From Dolichospermum sp. DET69 (lineage in GTDB: Bacteria > Cyanobacteriota > Cyanobacteriia > Cyanobacteriales > Nostocaceae), in the NCBI GenBank assembly GCA_017355425.1, contig CP070234.1:1-64000 (forward strand): DNA of 64,000 nt. Direction: 5' to 3'. Positions within the stretch are counted from its first letter, which is position 1; each line of letters begins with the position of its first letter. Under the pieces are notes generated by a model. That model was given only the letters and a program-made list of their open reading frames with translations. It had not been told where the DNA came from and ran no database searches. Below, piece by piece: positions 24,204 through 32,881 of the stretch. Both the position numbers and the translations under genes were made by a program.

Positions 24204-25301
24204 CTATTCGTCATCATCTTGTTCATCATCATCTTCAAATTCAAAATCATCATCGTCTAAATCAGGGTCTAAATCGTCATTTTCATCATCGTCATCTTCA
24301 ATTACTTGAATTTTCCGAGGTGGTTTAGTTGTTGGTTTGGATTTACGGACAGCTTGAGTTTTACTCTTGTTCTTATTTTTGTTTGGTGGTAAAACTTCCA
24401 CCTCTACAGATACCGATTCTCCTGGTAAAGCAGGTAGAGATTGTGGTTCATTGAAACCAGCGATAGCATCATGTTGTTGCCAAATTAAAGCTTTAGCTGC
24501 GGGTTTACCTAAATACAGTTGGGGAAAGTTTTCAACTGTGGGTTTAGTATAGGCTACAGTTTTGCAACAGTTGTGTTTATTCTTACCTTCACCTTCTTTA
24601 ATTGCTCTAAACTCAACTTCCAGCACCCCTAAACTTCGCCATTTATCACTTTTACCACTAAATGGTACTTGGAAATAATCAGCAAAGGTTTTCTCTAATG
24701 AACGGTAAAACTCTTCACGGACTGATTTAAAACTCCAGAGAGCTACATTCTTGAATCGGACAACAACAGGAGTAGTATGTAATGCTTGATTCTTGTCATC
24801 CAGAAACATAATTGCGTGTTCAGAACAGACATCCATTGTTCTTTTATCAAGACTTTGTTTATAATCATCATAAAGTCCAAATAACGAACCACCGACATCT
24901 TCAACATCTGATTTATAGCGGATATATTCTGGTGCAAAACCTAAAACCAGTAACCGACCTTCAGTAATTAATAGTCCGGTAACATCTTCAGTTAAAGTGA
25001 CAGTAGTTAAATCGTCTTCTTCAGGCATTTCCAGCCAACCAGCTTTTTCTAACTGGTCTTCTGGAATTAATAGTCCAGCAGGTTTATCATTAACGACGAT
25101 ACCATAGGGAAGAAGCGGTTTACGGACTTGGTTATAGTTATCATTCAAGAGTTCTGGGTCTATTTCAAATTCTTCTCCTTCAAAGTCATCATCATCAATT
25201 TCAGTTGCTCTGGCTTTGGTAGTTTTAGGTTTAGTAGCAGCAGTTTTGGGAGGAGATTGATGGGGGTGTTTAGAGTTGTTTGTAACTTTTGATTTAACCA
25301 T
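24204..25301 (-). CDS. Plasmid protein with central folded domain and Asp/Glu tail
   Basis: The 365-residue protein has a Lys/Pro/Thr-rich N-terminus (1-35), an acidic patch, a folded domain at about 55-270 (VNDKPAGLLIPEDQLEKAGW, then VVVRFKNVALWSFKSVREEFYRSLEK) and a basic linker. It ends in a run of roughly 40 Asp/Glu, much like the 9414-10046 protein. The middle resembles cyanobacterial plasmid proteins annotated only as hypothetical. A folded core with an acidic tail recalls single-strand DNA binding proteins, whose tails recruit partners, but no OB-fold motif is evident. It has its own leader hairpin. Confidence 0.6.
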   Translation of the reverse strand: MVKSKVTNNSKHPHQSPPKTAATKPKTTKARATEIDDDDFEGEEFEIDPELLNDNYNQVRKPLLPYGIVVNDKPAGLLIPEDQLEKAGWLEMPEEDDLTTVTLTEDVTGLLITEGRLLVLGFAPEYIRYKSDVEDVGGSLFGLYDDYKQSLDKRTMDVCSEHAIMFLDDKNQALHTTPVVVRFKNVALWSFKSVREEFYRSLEKTFADYFQVPFSGKSDKWRSLGVLEVEFRAIKEGEGKNKHNCCKTVAYTKPTVENFPQLYLGKPAAKALIWQQHDAIAGFNEPQSLPALPGESVSVEVEVLPPNKNKNKSKTQAVRKSKPTTKPPRKIQVIEDDDDENDDLDPDLDDDDFEFEDDDEQDDDE

Positions 25302-25332
25302 TGGACTGCATAAATATGATTGTCCAAAGTCT

Positions 25333-25346
25333 GAGGCGTTAGCCTC
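25333..25346 (-). promoter_or_regulatory. 5'-leader hairpin (5-bp stem, 4-nt loop), copy 7
   Basis: gaggc-gtta-gcctc, 31 bases upstream of the start at 25301. A further stem ttgcc-gcaac-ggcaa lies at 25401-25415. Confidence 0.55.
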
Positions 25347-25684
25347 TAAATTTAGTTAGTAACTTTGCTTGAATGTAGTGTTGTGATTTCAAGTTTGAGA
25401 TTGCCGCAACGGCAAGGTGACGGTTGAAAAGGTGGCAATGTTATGGTTGAAATCATAATATTTTAAAAATTGGAAAAGGTATAATTGTCATTTTGTATCC
25501 TTTACGGGAGTATTAGCCATGTGGAGCAAAGTGGAACACTACGCTGTGCTACTCTAAGCAAGCTACAGCATGACTTTTCAAATACCCTTTTAGAATTGCG
25601 TTCTCAGCCAGCGGCTACAAAAGGAGATTATTAAACCAGATTGCTATATAATATTTATAGTGAGTAGGACGGACAGAAATAACA
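25347..25684. other. Non-coding region with possible decayed transposon-end repeats
   Basis: No gene seen. At about 25437-25470 the sequence ggcaatgttatggttg and a nearby cataatatt resemble, in reverse orientation, the repeat inside the mini-transposon at 55621-56042 (14 of 16 bases for the first). A weak -10-like tataat at 25643-25650 and agtgag lie before the antitoxin gene. Confidence 0.35.
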
Positions 25685-25993
25685 ATGTCAGAAAAAACTT
25701 TCGATATTGCTTACTTATCAGATAATTTACTTGATTTATTATCAGATATCCAAAATCATGTGGAAATTACGCTAACTCGTCAGGGAGTTCCTTGGGCAAA
25801 AGTTTTGCCTCTATCTCAAGCAGAACCTACAGTTGAAAAAGCAGGTTTAAATCATAGTTCCATAGTGATGAGTAATGAAGGTACTTTAGAACCAAGGGTT
25901 GCAGGTTTTTGGCAAGGACAGGTTAAGATTTCTGATGATTTTGATGACACTTCAGAAGAAGTGATTGCTGCTTTTTATGGAGAAGAACAATGA
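25685..25993 (+). CDS. Phd/VapB-type antitoxin
   Basis: The 102-residue protein has the Phd/YefM-like start (strand-helix with LSDNLLDLLSDIQNHVEITLTRQGVPWAKVLPL), in which a ribbon binds operator DNA, and a toxin-binding tail (GFWQGQVKISDDFDDTSEEVIAAFYGEEQ) typical of cyanobacterial partners of PIN toxins. It overlaps the toxin gene by 4 bases (ATGA), which keeps antitoxin synthesis ahead of toxin. Together they probably form a plasmid stability module. Confidence 0.88.
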   Translation: MSEKTFDIAYLSDNLLDLLSDIQNHVEITLTRQGVPWAKVLPLSQAEPTVEKAGLNHSSIVMSNEGTLEPRVAGFWQGQVKISDDFDDTSEEVIAAFYGEEQ

Positions 25994-26373
25994 GTTTTCT
26001 GCTAGATACTCATATCCTGTTATGGTTTTTAGAAAATGATTCTAAGCTGTCAAATCAGGTACGAGAAGTAATTACTAATCGTGAGAATTTAATTTTTGTT
26101 AGTGCTATTAGTGCTTGGGAAATTTCTATTAAACAGTCTTTAGGAAAGTTAATAGCTCCTAGTAATTTAGAGGAAGCTTTACGCTTTAGTAATTTAGAGA
26201 TTTTAGGGATGACGTTGGCACATGGAATAAAGGTTGCTGACTTACCAATGTATCATAAAGATCCTTTTGATAGAATGTTAATTGCTCAGGCTTTGGTAGA
26301 AGGGCTAACTATAATTACGGTAGATCAAAAGTTTAAATTTTATGATGTCCCGTTGTTAATAACTGAATCATAA
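25990..26373 (+). CDS. PIN-domain toxin (VapC-like, Sll0205 group)
   Basis: The 127-residue protein has all PIN acidic residues: LLDTHILLWFLE (Asp6), SAISAWEISIK (Glu), DPFDRMLIAQAL (Asp) and ITVDQKF (Asp). This subgroup, common in cyanobacteria, cleaves RNA when not bound by its antitoxin. It directly follows and overlaps its antitoxin gene. It appears intact and of full family length (about 125-130). Confidence 0.92.
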   Translation: MSFLLDTHILLWFLENDSKLSNQVREVITNRENLIFVSAISAWEISIKQSLGKLIAPSNLEEALRFSNLEILGMTLAHGIKVADLPMYHKDPFDRMLIAQALVEGLTIITVDQKFKFYDVPLLITES

Positions 26374-26656
26374 ATTAGTTGTGCAAAATAGATTATCTAT
26401 ATTCAACCTCTCCCATAATTGTTTCTGTGGTATGGTAGGCGGTTTTGGTTTTTATGTATTTTTGTTGTTCTTTGCGATAGCTACTCTCTCTTGTTTACGT
26501 TCTTTACGGGATGCGGAGCGTGTTGTAGATATCCATCTTGTAAAGTATAAATATCTGTTTATCGTGCAGAAAATTAGGTGAGATGTGGAGCTTTTATTGG
26601 AGTTAGTAAAAAATATCCAAAAGGTCAATTCCCTAACTTTACCTTGATCACTAAAA
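26374..26656. other. Gap before the coupling-protein gene, no gene seen
   Basis: Short frames here have no family resemblance or ribosome sites. The leader of the next gene starts within this region; no strong promoter match. Confidence 0.35.
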
Positions 26657-26701
26657 TTGCTGGTAAACCCATATACAACTGCCATGAACCTTTACCAGCA
26701 A
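26657..26701 (+). promoter_or_regulatory. 11-bp hairpin enclosing the start codon of the coupling-protein gene
   Basis: Perfect arms ttgctggtaaa (26657-26667) and tttaccagcaa (26691-26701) enclose a 23-base loop that holds the ATG at 26684. No Shine-Dalgarno is present. It is the strongest of three start-codon hairpins in this region. Confidence 0.6.
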
Positions 26702-28564
26702 AACTTACCAAACCACCATTTCACTACTCAAACAGCACTAATTAGCTTACCAACTTACCAACCAACACTAGCCAATATTGACTTCGGTAAATTCTTTCAA
26801 CAGTACAACAACCCCCAAGGTTGGACAATGATGGCTGGACTGTTGGTAGTTTTAATACTACTGCAAATCAGTGGTACGGGTAAAGGCAAAATCACCACTG
26901 GTAAAGTCTGCGGTGTCAGCGAAAAACTAGCAGCCACTAACCTGGCATTTAAGCAAATCAAAGAACACAAACACAATAAAGTTACCCTCTGGTCTGGTAC
27001 ACCCCGTTACTGGACAAAAGGGAAGTGGCGGGGGTTAATGGCTAACCTGCAAACCATGCTAGGTGCAGCACCTACAGTTTGGTTTCCTCATGCCGAACGG
27101 GGAACACTGGTAATAGGTGCGCCGGGTTCTGGGAAAACTTACTCAACCATTGACCGGATGCTAGAAAGTGCCATGCAGCAAGGGTTTCCAATTTTACTCT
27201 ACGACAAAAAAGGCGACCAAATGCGACTGCACGCCCCTCTAGCAGCACGTTATGGCTATAAAGTGCGAGTATTTGCCCCTGGTGAAGCTTTTAGTGGTGT
27301 CATCAATCCCTTGGATTTTATGCGGGATGCACGGGATGGGGTAATGGCTGGGGAAATTGGTCAAGTCATTAACCGCAATGCTGCTAGTGGGGGTAAGAGT
27401 GACGAGTTCTTTGCTAAAGCTGGGGATTTGTTAGCAAAAGCATTATTACAGTTAGTCAAGGGTTCACCCTACCCAGATATGGCCATGCTGTATGCGGTGT
27501 TGCGGTTGCCAAAATTGGTACAACGTCTTGATCATGCGGTCCAGTCCAAACGGTTGGATGAATGGGTAGCCACCTCGTTTATCCAATTTTTGAGTGCTAA
27601 GGACGCAGAAAAGACTATTTCCGGGATTTTGACGACAGCGGCAGGGACTTTCTCATCTTTTATTCAAGCTGATTTGTTACGGGCCTTCATCGGTCAATCG
27701 GATATTCCCACTCAGCTATCAGGTAGAGAAATGGTGGTGTTCAAGCTAGATGATGAACGTCGTAGTGTGGTTGGTCCTTTACTAGCAGCAGCAATGCACT
27801 TAATGATTGTCGGTAATTTGAGCCGTCCCCGTAAAGACCCGTTGATTATTTCTTTGGATGAATTACCATCAATTAAGTTAGACCGACTGCCTCAGTGGAT
27901 TAATGAATATCGTTCTAATGGTGCTTGTTTTATTTTAGGTATCCAAAGTTTAGAGCAGCTTTACGATATTTATGGCGATAAAATGGGAAGTGCCATTGCT
28001 TCGGCTTGCAGTACCCATGTTTTATTTAATCCTGGTAACTATAAAACGGCGGAAGATTACTCAAAACGTTACGGTGAGAAGGAAGTGCTGATTAAAAATC
28101 GGACCACTGGGCGAACTCTTGGTGGACAAATGAGCCGTTCAATTAGCTGGAGTGAGAATTTACAAAAGATGCCTGTTATCAGTGCCGATGAAATTCTCAA
28201 GTTTCCCCAAGGTAAATGTGTAATTACCAGTCCTGGTTACAGTTCCGGGGGACAAGCTTCTATTCCCTATCCTTTAATTATTCCTGTGTCGAAAACAGAT
28301 GAAAAACGAGCTAAGGAAAGTGAGGGTCTGTGGGACACACAAGTTAGACTGGCTTTAGAAAGTCAGGTGACAATTCCTGATATTAAAATGCTCACACAGG
28401 CATTGTATGACCGCATTGAGGAAGCAGGACGGATGTTGCCATTACCAGAGGAAGATGTGGCCACAGTCCAGGAACAAGAGGAACAGGGGTCTGGTAATCA
28501 TCAAGAACCTGATGTTTTGGAGAATTTTCCAGCACGAGTTTATCAAACTCCAGGATTGCAATGA
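26684..28564 (+). CDS. VirD4/TraG-like type IV coupling ATPase
   Basis: I start it at the ATG at 26684 (MNLYQQNLPNHHF); a longer version needs a TTG in the stem. The 626-residue product has one N-terminal membrane segment (about 55-72), Walker A GAPGSGKT near 145, the TraG/VirD4 segment LLYDKKGDQMRLHAPLA, a Walker B LIISLDELPSIKLDRLP near 387 and FILGIQSLEQLYD as in TraD/TraG motor domains. Such hexameric ATPases hand relaxed plasmid DNA to the type IV secretion channel. It marks the replicon as conjugative or mobilisable; the relaxase is not in this window. Confidence 0.88.
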   Translation: MNLYQQNLPNHHFTTQTALISLPTYQPTLANIDFGKFFQQYNNPQGWTMMAGLLVVLILLQISGTGKGKITTGKVCGVSEKLAATNLAFKQIKEHKHNKVTLWSGTPRYWTKGKWRGLMANLQTMLGAAPTVWFPHAERGTLVIGAPGSGKTYSTIDRMLESAMQQGFPILLYDKKGDQMRLHAPLAARYGYKVRVFAPGEAFSGVINPLDFMRDARDGVMAGEIGQVINRNAASGGKSDEFFAKAGDLLAKALLQLVKGSPYPDMAMLYAVLRLPKLVQRLDHAVQSKRLDEWVATSFIQFLSAKDAEKTISGILTTAAGTFSSFIQADLLRAFIGQSDIPTQLSGREMVVFKLDDERRSVVGPLLAAAMHLMIVGNLSRPRKDPLIISLDELPSIKLDRLPQWINEYRSNGACFILGIQSLEQLYDIYGDKMGSAIASACSTHVLFNPGNYKTAEDYSKRYGEKEVLIKNRTTGRTLGGQMSRSISWSENLQKMPVISADEILKFPQGKCVITSPGYSSGGQASIPYPLIIPVSKTDEKRAKESEGLWDTQVRLALESQVTIPDIKMLTQALYDRIEEAGRMLPLPEEDVATVQEQEEQGSGNHQEPDVLENFPARVYQTPGLQ

Positions 28565-28737
28565 TAAGAATTTGGCAACTTTTAAAGGGCTAAAATATAG
28601 GCTAGAATGTTATTTCTATAATCCTCTATTTAGGCAAAACCACAAATCCTGTTACTGGAGGTAATATCTACGCATGATTCATACTTAAATTTAGCAACAA
28701 CCATAATTTTAGATTAGCAGTTTACAAAAGAAGAATT

Positions 28738-30459
28738 ATGCAAATTCATATTTATGCACAGCAAGGAAACATTGCGGGAGTCGGATATGAAATAGCCAAG
28801 GGTGTGGATATTGACTGTATAGACGAAAACGAATACTCCCAGCAAACACCATTAATGTATGCAGTTAGTAGCACCAATGCAGGTATTGATATGATTCATT
28901 TCCTCTTGGAACATGGTGCAAATGTGAATGCTATTGCAGAACAATCTGACTATACTGTACTTGGGTTGGTTGTACAATCGGGTAATTTAGAAAAAATCCA
29001 ATTAATTTTAGATGCTGGCGCGAATATTCACTATCAAACACCTCAAGAATATGATGTTTTAATTGATGCTATGCACGGTCGAGATATTTTGCTAGACCAA
29101 AACTTGCTCTCTATTTTAGATTTACTAATTTCTAAAGGTGCTGCTGTCAATGGCATGAGTAGCTATGGTGAAACGGCAATTAAAGTAGCTGCTCGTATTG
29201 GTAGATTTGATGCTGTTCAATTACTATTAAATGCAGGTGCTAATTCAGACCAATTGCAATGGACAGAATTAATGCAAGCTGTTGTTTTTGGTAGATTAGA
29301 AGAAGTAAAATTATTACTGGAACAAGGAGCAGATCAAGATGTGTATGATTGTTGGTATAGAACTCCTTGGTTGTTGAGTATTCAAGCAGGTGAACTAGCC
29401 AAAGCCAAATTACTTCTAGCTACGGGAGCAAATTCCAGCTATGAGGGAAACTGTGGTAAAACGCCGTTGATGTATGCTATAGAAAACAATCAGCCGGAAA
29501 TATTACAGTGGTTAATTGCAGAGGGATTTGATATTGAAGCCACTGATGATTTTAGTAATACTGCTTTATTAATTGCAGCCGAGTGTGGTGCAACCGATTG
29601 TGTAAAAATTCTCTTGGAAGCTGGCGTAAACCCTAGCAGAATTAATGATTGCAATGATAACGCTATTAAGATAGCTAATAATCTGGAAATTGTCAAAATG
29701 TTGGTTGCGGCTAGTGAAGATTTGAACGATATTAACGATGATATGCGGCGTGTTTTCACTGGCATTACCAACAGCAAATTTTCGCTATCCCAATTATCGA
29801 CACAACAATATTTTGCTGGTAAACATTCACGTTTTGGTACAGCTAATCCAGAATTAATGGATATTTCTTTTTGGCAAGCTATGATTTGTGAAGGTTGTGC
29901 TGCTTATACAGCAAAAAATATTTTTAATGATACAGAAAATTGGCAAGATCCAGCATGGTGTTATCAGCGATTTGGCAGAACTATTACACAATTACCAGAT
30001 GGCAGAATTGTAGAAATAGCTGGTGAACATGAAGATTACTATGACCCTGATTTTTGTATATATAATGATGTTGTAGTTTATCAAGGTGATGGTAATTTTC
30101 ATATTTTTGGTTATCCCCAAGATGTATTTCCGCCAACTGATTTTCATTCTGCTACATTAGTGGGAGAATATATATATATCATTGGTAATTTAGGATATCT
30201 TGGTACAAGAATCTATAATGAAACTCCAGTTTATAGATTACATATCCACACATTTGCCATAGAAAAAGTAGAAACAACTGGGGATAAACCAGGATGGATA
30301 AGTCGTCACAAAGCTTACTACCAAGAACCAGATAAAATTTATATTACTGGCGGTAAATTGTATGTAATTGGTAATGATAAATCAGAAGATTATATAGATA
30401 ACTCCGTTGATTACATCTTAGATTTAATTAGCTTAAATTGGAGTCGTGCTATTGTGTAA
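28738..30459 (+). CDS. Ankyrin-repeat protein with kelch-like C-terminus
   Basis: The 573-residue protein has about nine ankyrin repeats over residues 1-330 (recurrent TPLMYAV, LLLEQGAD, IQLILDAGANI). Its C-terminal half has beta-rich repeats with ITQLPDGRIVEIAGEHEDYYDP and YIIGNLGYLG, like kelch blades. Ankyrin repeats bind proteins; the kelch-like part may be a second interaction or enzymatic propeller. There is no signal peptide. It stands alone between the coupling ATPase and the zinc/lanthipeptide island. Partner unknown. Confidence 0.8.
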   Translation: MQIHIYAQQGNIAGVGYEIAKGVDIDCIDENEYSQQTPLMYAVSSTNAGIDMIHFLLEHGANVNAIAEQSDYTVLGLVVQSGNLEKIQLILDAGANIHYQTPQEYDVLIDAMHGRDILLDQNLLSILDLLISKGAAVNGMSSYGETAIKVAARIGRFDAVQLLLNAGANSDQLQWTELMQAVVFGRLEEVKLLLEQGADQDVYDCWYRTPWLLSIQAGELAKAKLLLATGANSSYEGNCGKTPLMYAIENNQPEILQWLIAEGFDIEATDDFSNTALLIAAECGATDCVKILLEAGVNPSRINDCNDNAIKIANNLEIVKMLVAASEDLNDINDDMRRVFTGITNSKFSLSQLSTQQYFAGKHSRFGTANPELMDISFWQAMICEGCAAYTAKNIFNDTENWQDPAWCYQRFGRTITQLPDGRIVEIAGEHEDYYDPDFCIYNDVVVYQGDGNFHIFGYPQDVFPPTDFHSATLVGEYIYIIGNLGYLGTRIYNETPVYRLHIHTFAIEKVETTGDKPGWISRHKAYYQEPDKIYITGGKLYVIGNDKSEDYIDNSVDYILDLISLNWSRAIV

Positions 30460-30560
30460 ATATACAACAAAAACCAGAAAAATAATAACGTAATTTCTGG
30501 ACATTGCTTGGCAGCCATTAGAACAGCAAAAATGGCTGAATGCTTATTGACAGGTTAATT

Positions 30561-30711
30561 TTAAGCAACACCATATTTGGTATAAGGACGTTTATACGGG
30601 GGATGCAGCCCTAAAACAATATCTGAAGCTGGAACTCCTCTTTCCACTAACTTTGCTAACAGTGCATACTCTGCTATTCTGTAATAGTAATAATCATTCT
30701 CATATTTTAAG
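30561..30711 (-). pseudogene. XisI-like remnant (C-terminal part)
   Basis: A minus-strand frame without a start codon encodes LLAKLVERGVPASDIVLG followed by LHPPYKRPYTKYGVA and a stop. This is the C-terminal signature of XisI-like proteins (GVPKxDIVLGFHPPYKRxYTGFA), associated with excision of the fdxN element in heterocysts. Only about 45 codons remain. The Zur-box-like site of the next operon lies within its upstream end. Confidence 0.55.
30688..30702 (+). promoter_or_regulatory. Zur-box-like site before the barrel-lanM-lanT operon
   Basis: taataatcattctca matches the cyanobacterial Zur pattern TGAnAATnATTnTCA except at the second and third bases of the left end. It lies 12 bases before the GTG start, so a bound repressor would cover the transcription start. 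Confidence 0.65.
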
Positions 30712-30714
30712 ATT

Positions 30715-32877
30715 GTGAAAAAGAGGCTGAAAATCTGTGTTTACAGCACTTTGCTACTATTTGGGGGGTTACTAAAACCAGCAGTAGCCAATGACACTGC
30801 AACAATAAGTCCTCGGTTCGGGGTAAGTTACACTACGGAAGGTGCGGGTTATAATTCCTTTGGTAGCTTTGAGGGCTTTGTTCCGTTATTCCAGACTTCA
30901 GGTAGTAATCTGACTTTTCTCGAAGGAAAGTTGCTTTGGGATACGGAATCTACCTTGGGTGGTAATGTGGTGTTGGGATATCGCACTTATAACCGTCAAA
31001 GTAAGAGAGTATTAGGCGGTTATGTTTCCTATGATATCCGCGATACTGGTAAGAGTTCTTTTAATCAGTTGGGAACAGGGTTAGAAAGTCTCGGTAAAAT
31101 TTGGGATTTTCGCGCTAACGCTTATGTTCCCATTGGTGATACCCAGAATCAAGTTAGTAGCAATTTCCTTGGTACAAGCCAATTTGGGCAAAACTCACTG
31201 TTACTGGATAGGGTGCGTCTGTTTGAGTCGGCTATGACTGGGTTTGATATGGAAGCTGGTGGTAAATTAGTAGCATTAGGTAGCGGTGACTTACGTGGTT
31301 ATGGGGGATTGTACTACTATGCTGGTGAAGGTAGCGATGGTGTTATCGGTATTAAAGGCAGGTTAGTGGCGCGACCAAGTGATAATTTTGGCTTGAGTTT
31401 ATCAGTACAAAATGATAGTTTATTTGATACTAGAGTCGTTTTATCGGTAGCGGCTAATTTTCCCGCCAGTCGTCCCCGTAATGTGAACAGCAACGATAGT
31501 TTGGCACGTATTGGTGAATCAGTTGAGCGTCAAGCAGCTATTACTGTAAATCAGCGTCAGCAAATTGATACAGTCGCTGCTATTAACCCCGATACTAGTA
31601 ATCCCTATCGTTTTTTGCAGGTGAATTTAGGTGAAGGAACGGGGAACGGAACAGTTGAAAGTCCTTTTGGTACAGTTGCAAATGCGTTAGCTGTGGCTCA
31701 AACCAATGATATTATTTATGTGCAATCTGGGAAAAATCCCGGAATTCCTGGGTTTACAATTCCTAACGGTGTATCAGTCTTATCAAATAGCCCAGTACAA
31801 ATATTGAATACTGCACAGGTATCAGCAGTACAGTTACCGTTATCTGGAACTGGGATTTTACCGCAGGTGACAGAAACTATTACTTTAGGAAATAATAATA
31901 CTATATCTGGTTTTGCGATCGCTCTCAATAACGCTACCAGTAATTCTGCCATCACGGGAACAAACATTTCTAACCCTACGATTAGAGATAATACAATTAC
32001 CAGCTTGGGTGGTTCGGGTATTCAGCTAAATAATGTGAGTGGAAAAGCGATTATTGCCAACAACAACTTAATCAATTCTTTGAATAGTGGTCTGACTATT
32101 GATAATCGGACAGGTTTAGTTGAACTGCTAATTAACAATAACCAAATTAGCAATAATTCACGTTTTGGTATTAATATTGGTTTGACGGGTGATACAGTAA
32201 TTTCTACTGCTAATATAACCAATAACGTCATTGAAAATAATGGTAGTCAAGGTCTTCGTATTGCTACTGCATTAACAGCAACAACTCCAATACAATTCAT
32301 TCCTCATACTGGCAAAATTCAACAACTAAATATTTCTGGAAATACTGTTAATAGTAATAATAGAGATGGTATAGCTATTGTTGGAAATAGTGATATTGAT
32401 AATCTGACTATTGCCAATAATAAAATTACCAATAATGCCAGGAGAGGATTGACTATTCCCACCGGTGAAAATGCCAAAATCAATATTTTCATGGAAGGGA
32501 ATACATTGACTGGTAATGCTATTGATGGAATCGCCTTTCTTCCCGGAATTAATTCTCAAGTATTTGTTAATGCTAAGTTCAATACAATAACTGGCAATAT
32601 TGAGACCGATTTTAATGCCGAAGTAGAAGGAAATGCTAACCTAATTCTACAACTTAGCGATAATAAAATTGGCATCTTTAATACAGCAATAGATGAAGAA
32701 GGAAAAGCTTGTTTAAGGTTAAATAATAATCAGATTGAAGCCTTAAATTTGAGTAACGATAATGCACCGGATTCCACACTACAAGTTGAAAATACATTAC
32801 CGGGAAATAATACTATTGGGACGATTTCTCAAAATAATATCACTACCGTATCTTCTGGGGCTTGCAGCTTACCATAA
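30715..32877 (+). CDS. Outer-membrane barrel (inverse-autotransporter-like) with beta-helix passenger
   Basis: It starts with GTG. The 720-residue protein has a signal peptide (about 1-25, ending PAVA), then a domain of about 230 residues rich in alternating strands (SPRFGVSYTTEGAGY, VLGYRTYNRQSKRVLGGYVSYD) like the intimin/invasin-type barrel. From about 300 on there are many short Asn/Ile/Gly-rich rungs (NNQISNNSRFGINIG, NVIENNGSQGL) typical of a right-handed parallel beta-helix. It would sit in the outer membrane with the helix exposed outside. It is 4 bases upstream of lanM, under a Zur-box-like site, suggesting a surface role in zinc scarcity: docking or uptake of the peptide, or adhesion. 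Confidence 0.75.
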   Translation: MKKRLKICVYSTLLLFGGLLKPAVANDTATISPRFGVSYTTEGAGYNSFGSFEGFVPLFQTSGSNLTFLEGKLLWDTESTLGGNVVLGYRTYNRQSKRVLGGYVSYDIRDTGKSSFNQLGTGLESLGKIWDFRANAYVPIGDTQNQVSSNFLGTSQFGQNSLLLDRVRLFESAMTGFDMEAGGKLVALGSGDLRGYGGLYYYAGEGSDGVIGIKGRLVARPSDNFGLSLSVQNDSLFDTRVVLSVAANFPASRPRNVNSNDSLARIGESVERQAAITVNQRQQIDTVAAINPDTSNPYRFLQVNLGEGTGNGTVESPFGTVANALAVAQTNDIIYVQSGKNPGIPGFTIPNGVSVLSNSPVQILNTAQVSAVQLPLSGTGILPQVTETITLGNNNTISGFAIALNNATSNSAITGTNISNPTIRDNTITSLGGSGIQLNNVSGKAIIANNNLINSLNSGLTIDNRTGLVELLINNNQISNNSRFGINIGLTGDTVISTANITNNVIENNGSQGLRIATALTATTPIQFIPHTGKIQQLNISGNTVNSNNRDGIAIVGNSDIDNLTIANNKITNNARRGLTIPTGENAKINIFMEGNTLTGNAIDGIAFLPGINSQVFVNAKFNTITGNIETDFNAEVEGNANLILQLSDNKIGIFNTAIDEEGKACLRLNNNQIEALNLSNDNAPDSTLQVENTLPGNNTIGTISQNNITTVSSGACSLP

Positions 32878-32881
32878 AGTC

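Noticed and set aside
6608-25346. Short leader stems as rho-independent terminators
   Set aside because: They have no T-run in the gene direction and lie just upstream of start codons rather than after genes.
32762-32881. Forty extra N-terminal codons for LanM
   Set aside because: They overlap the end of the barrel gene and do not look like LanM; the ATG at 32882 fits the operon spacing.
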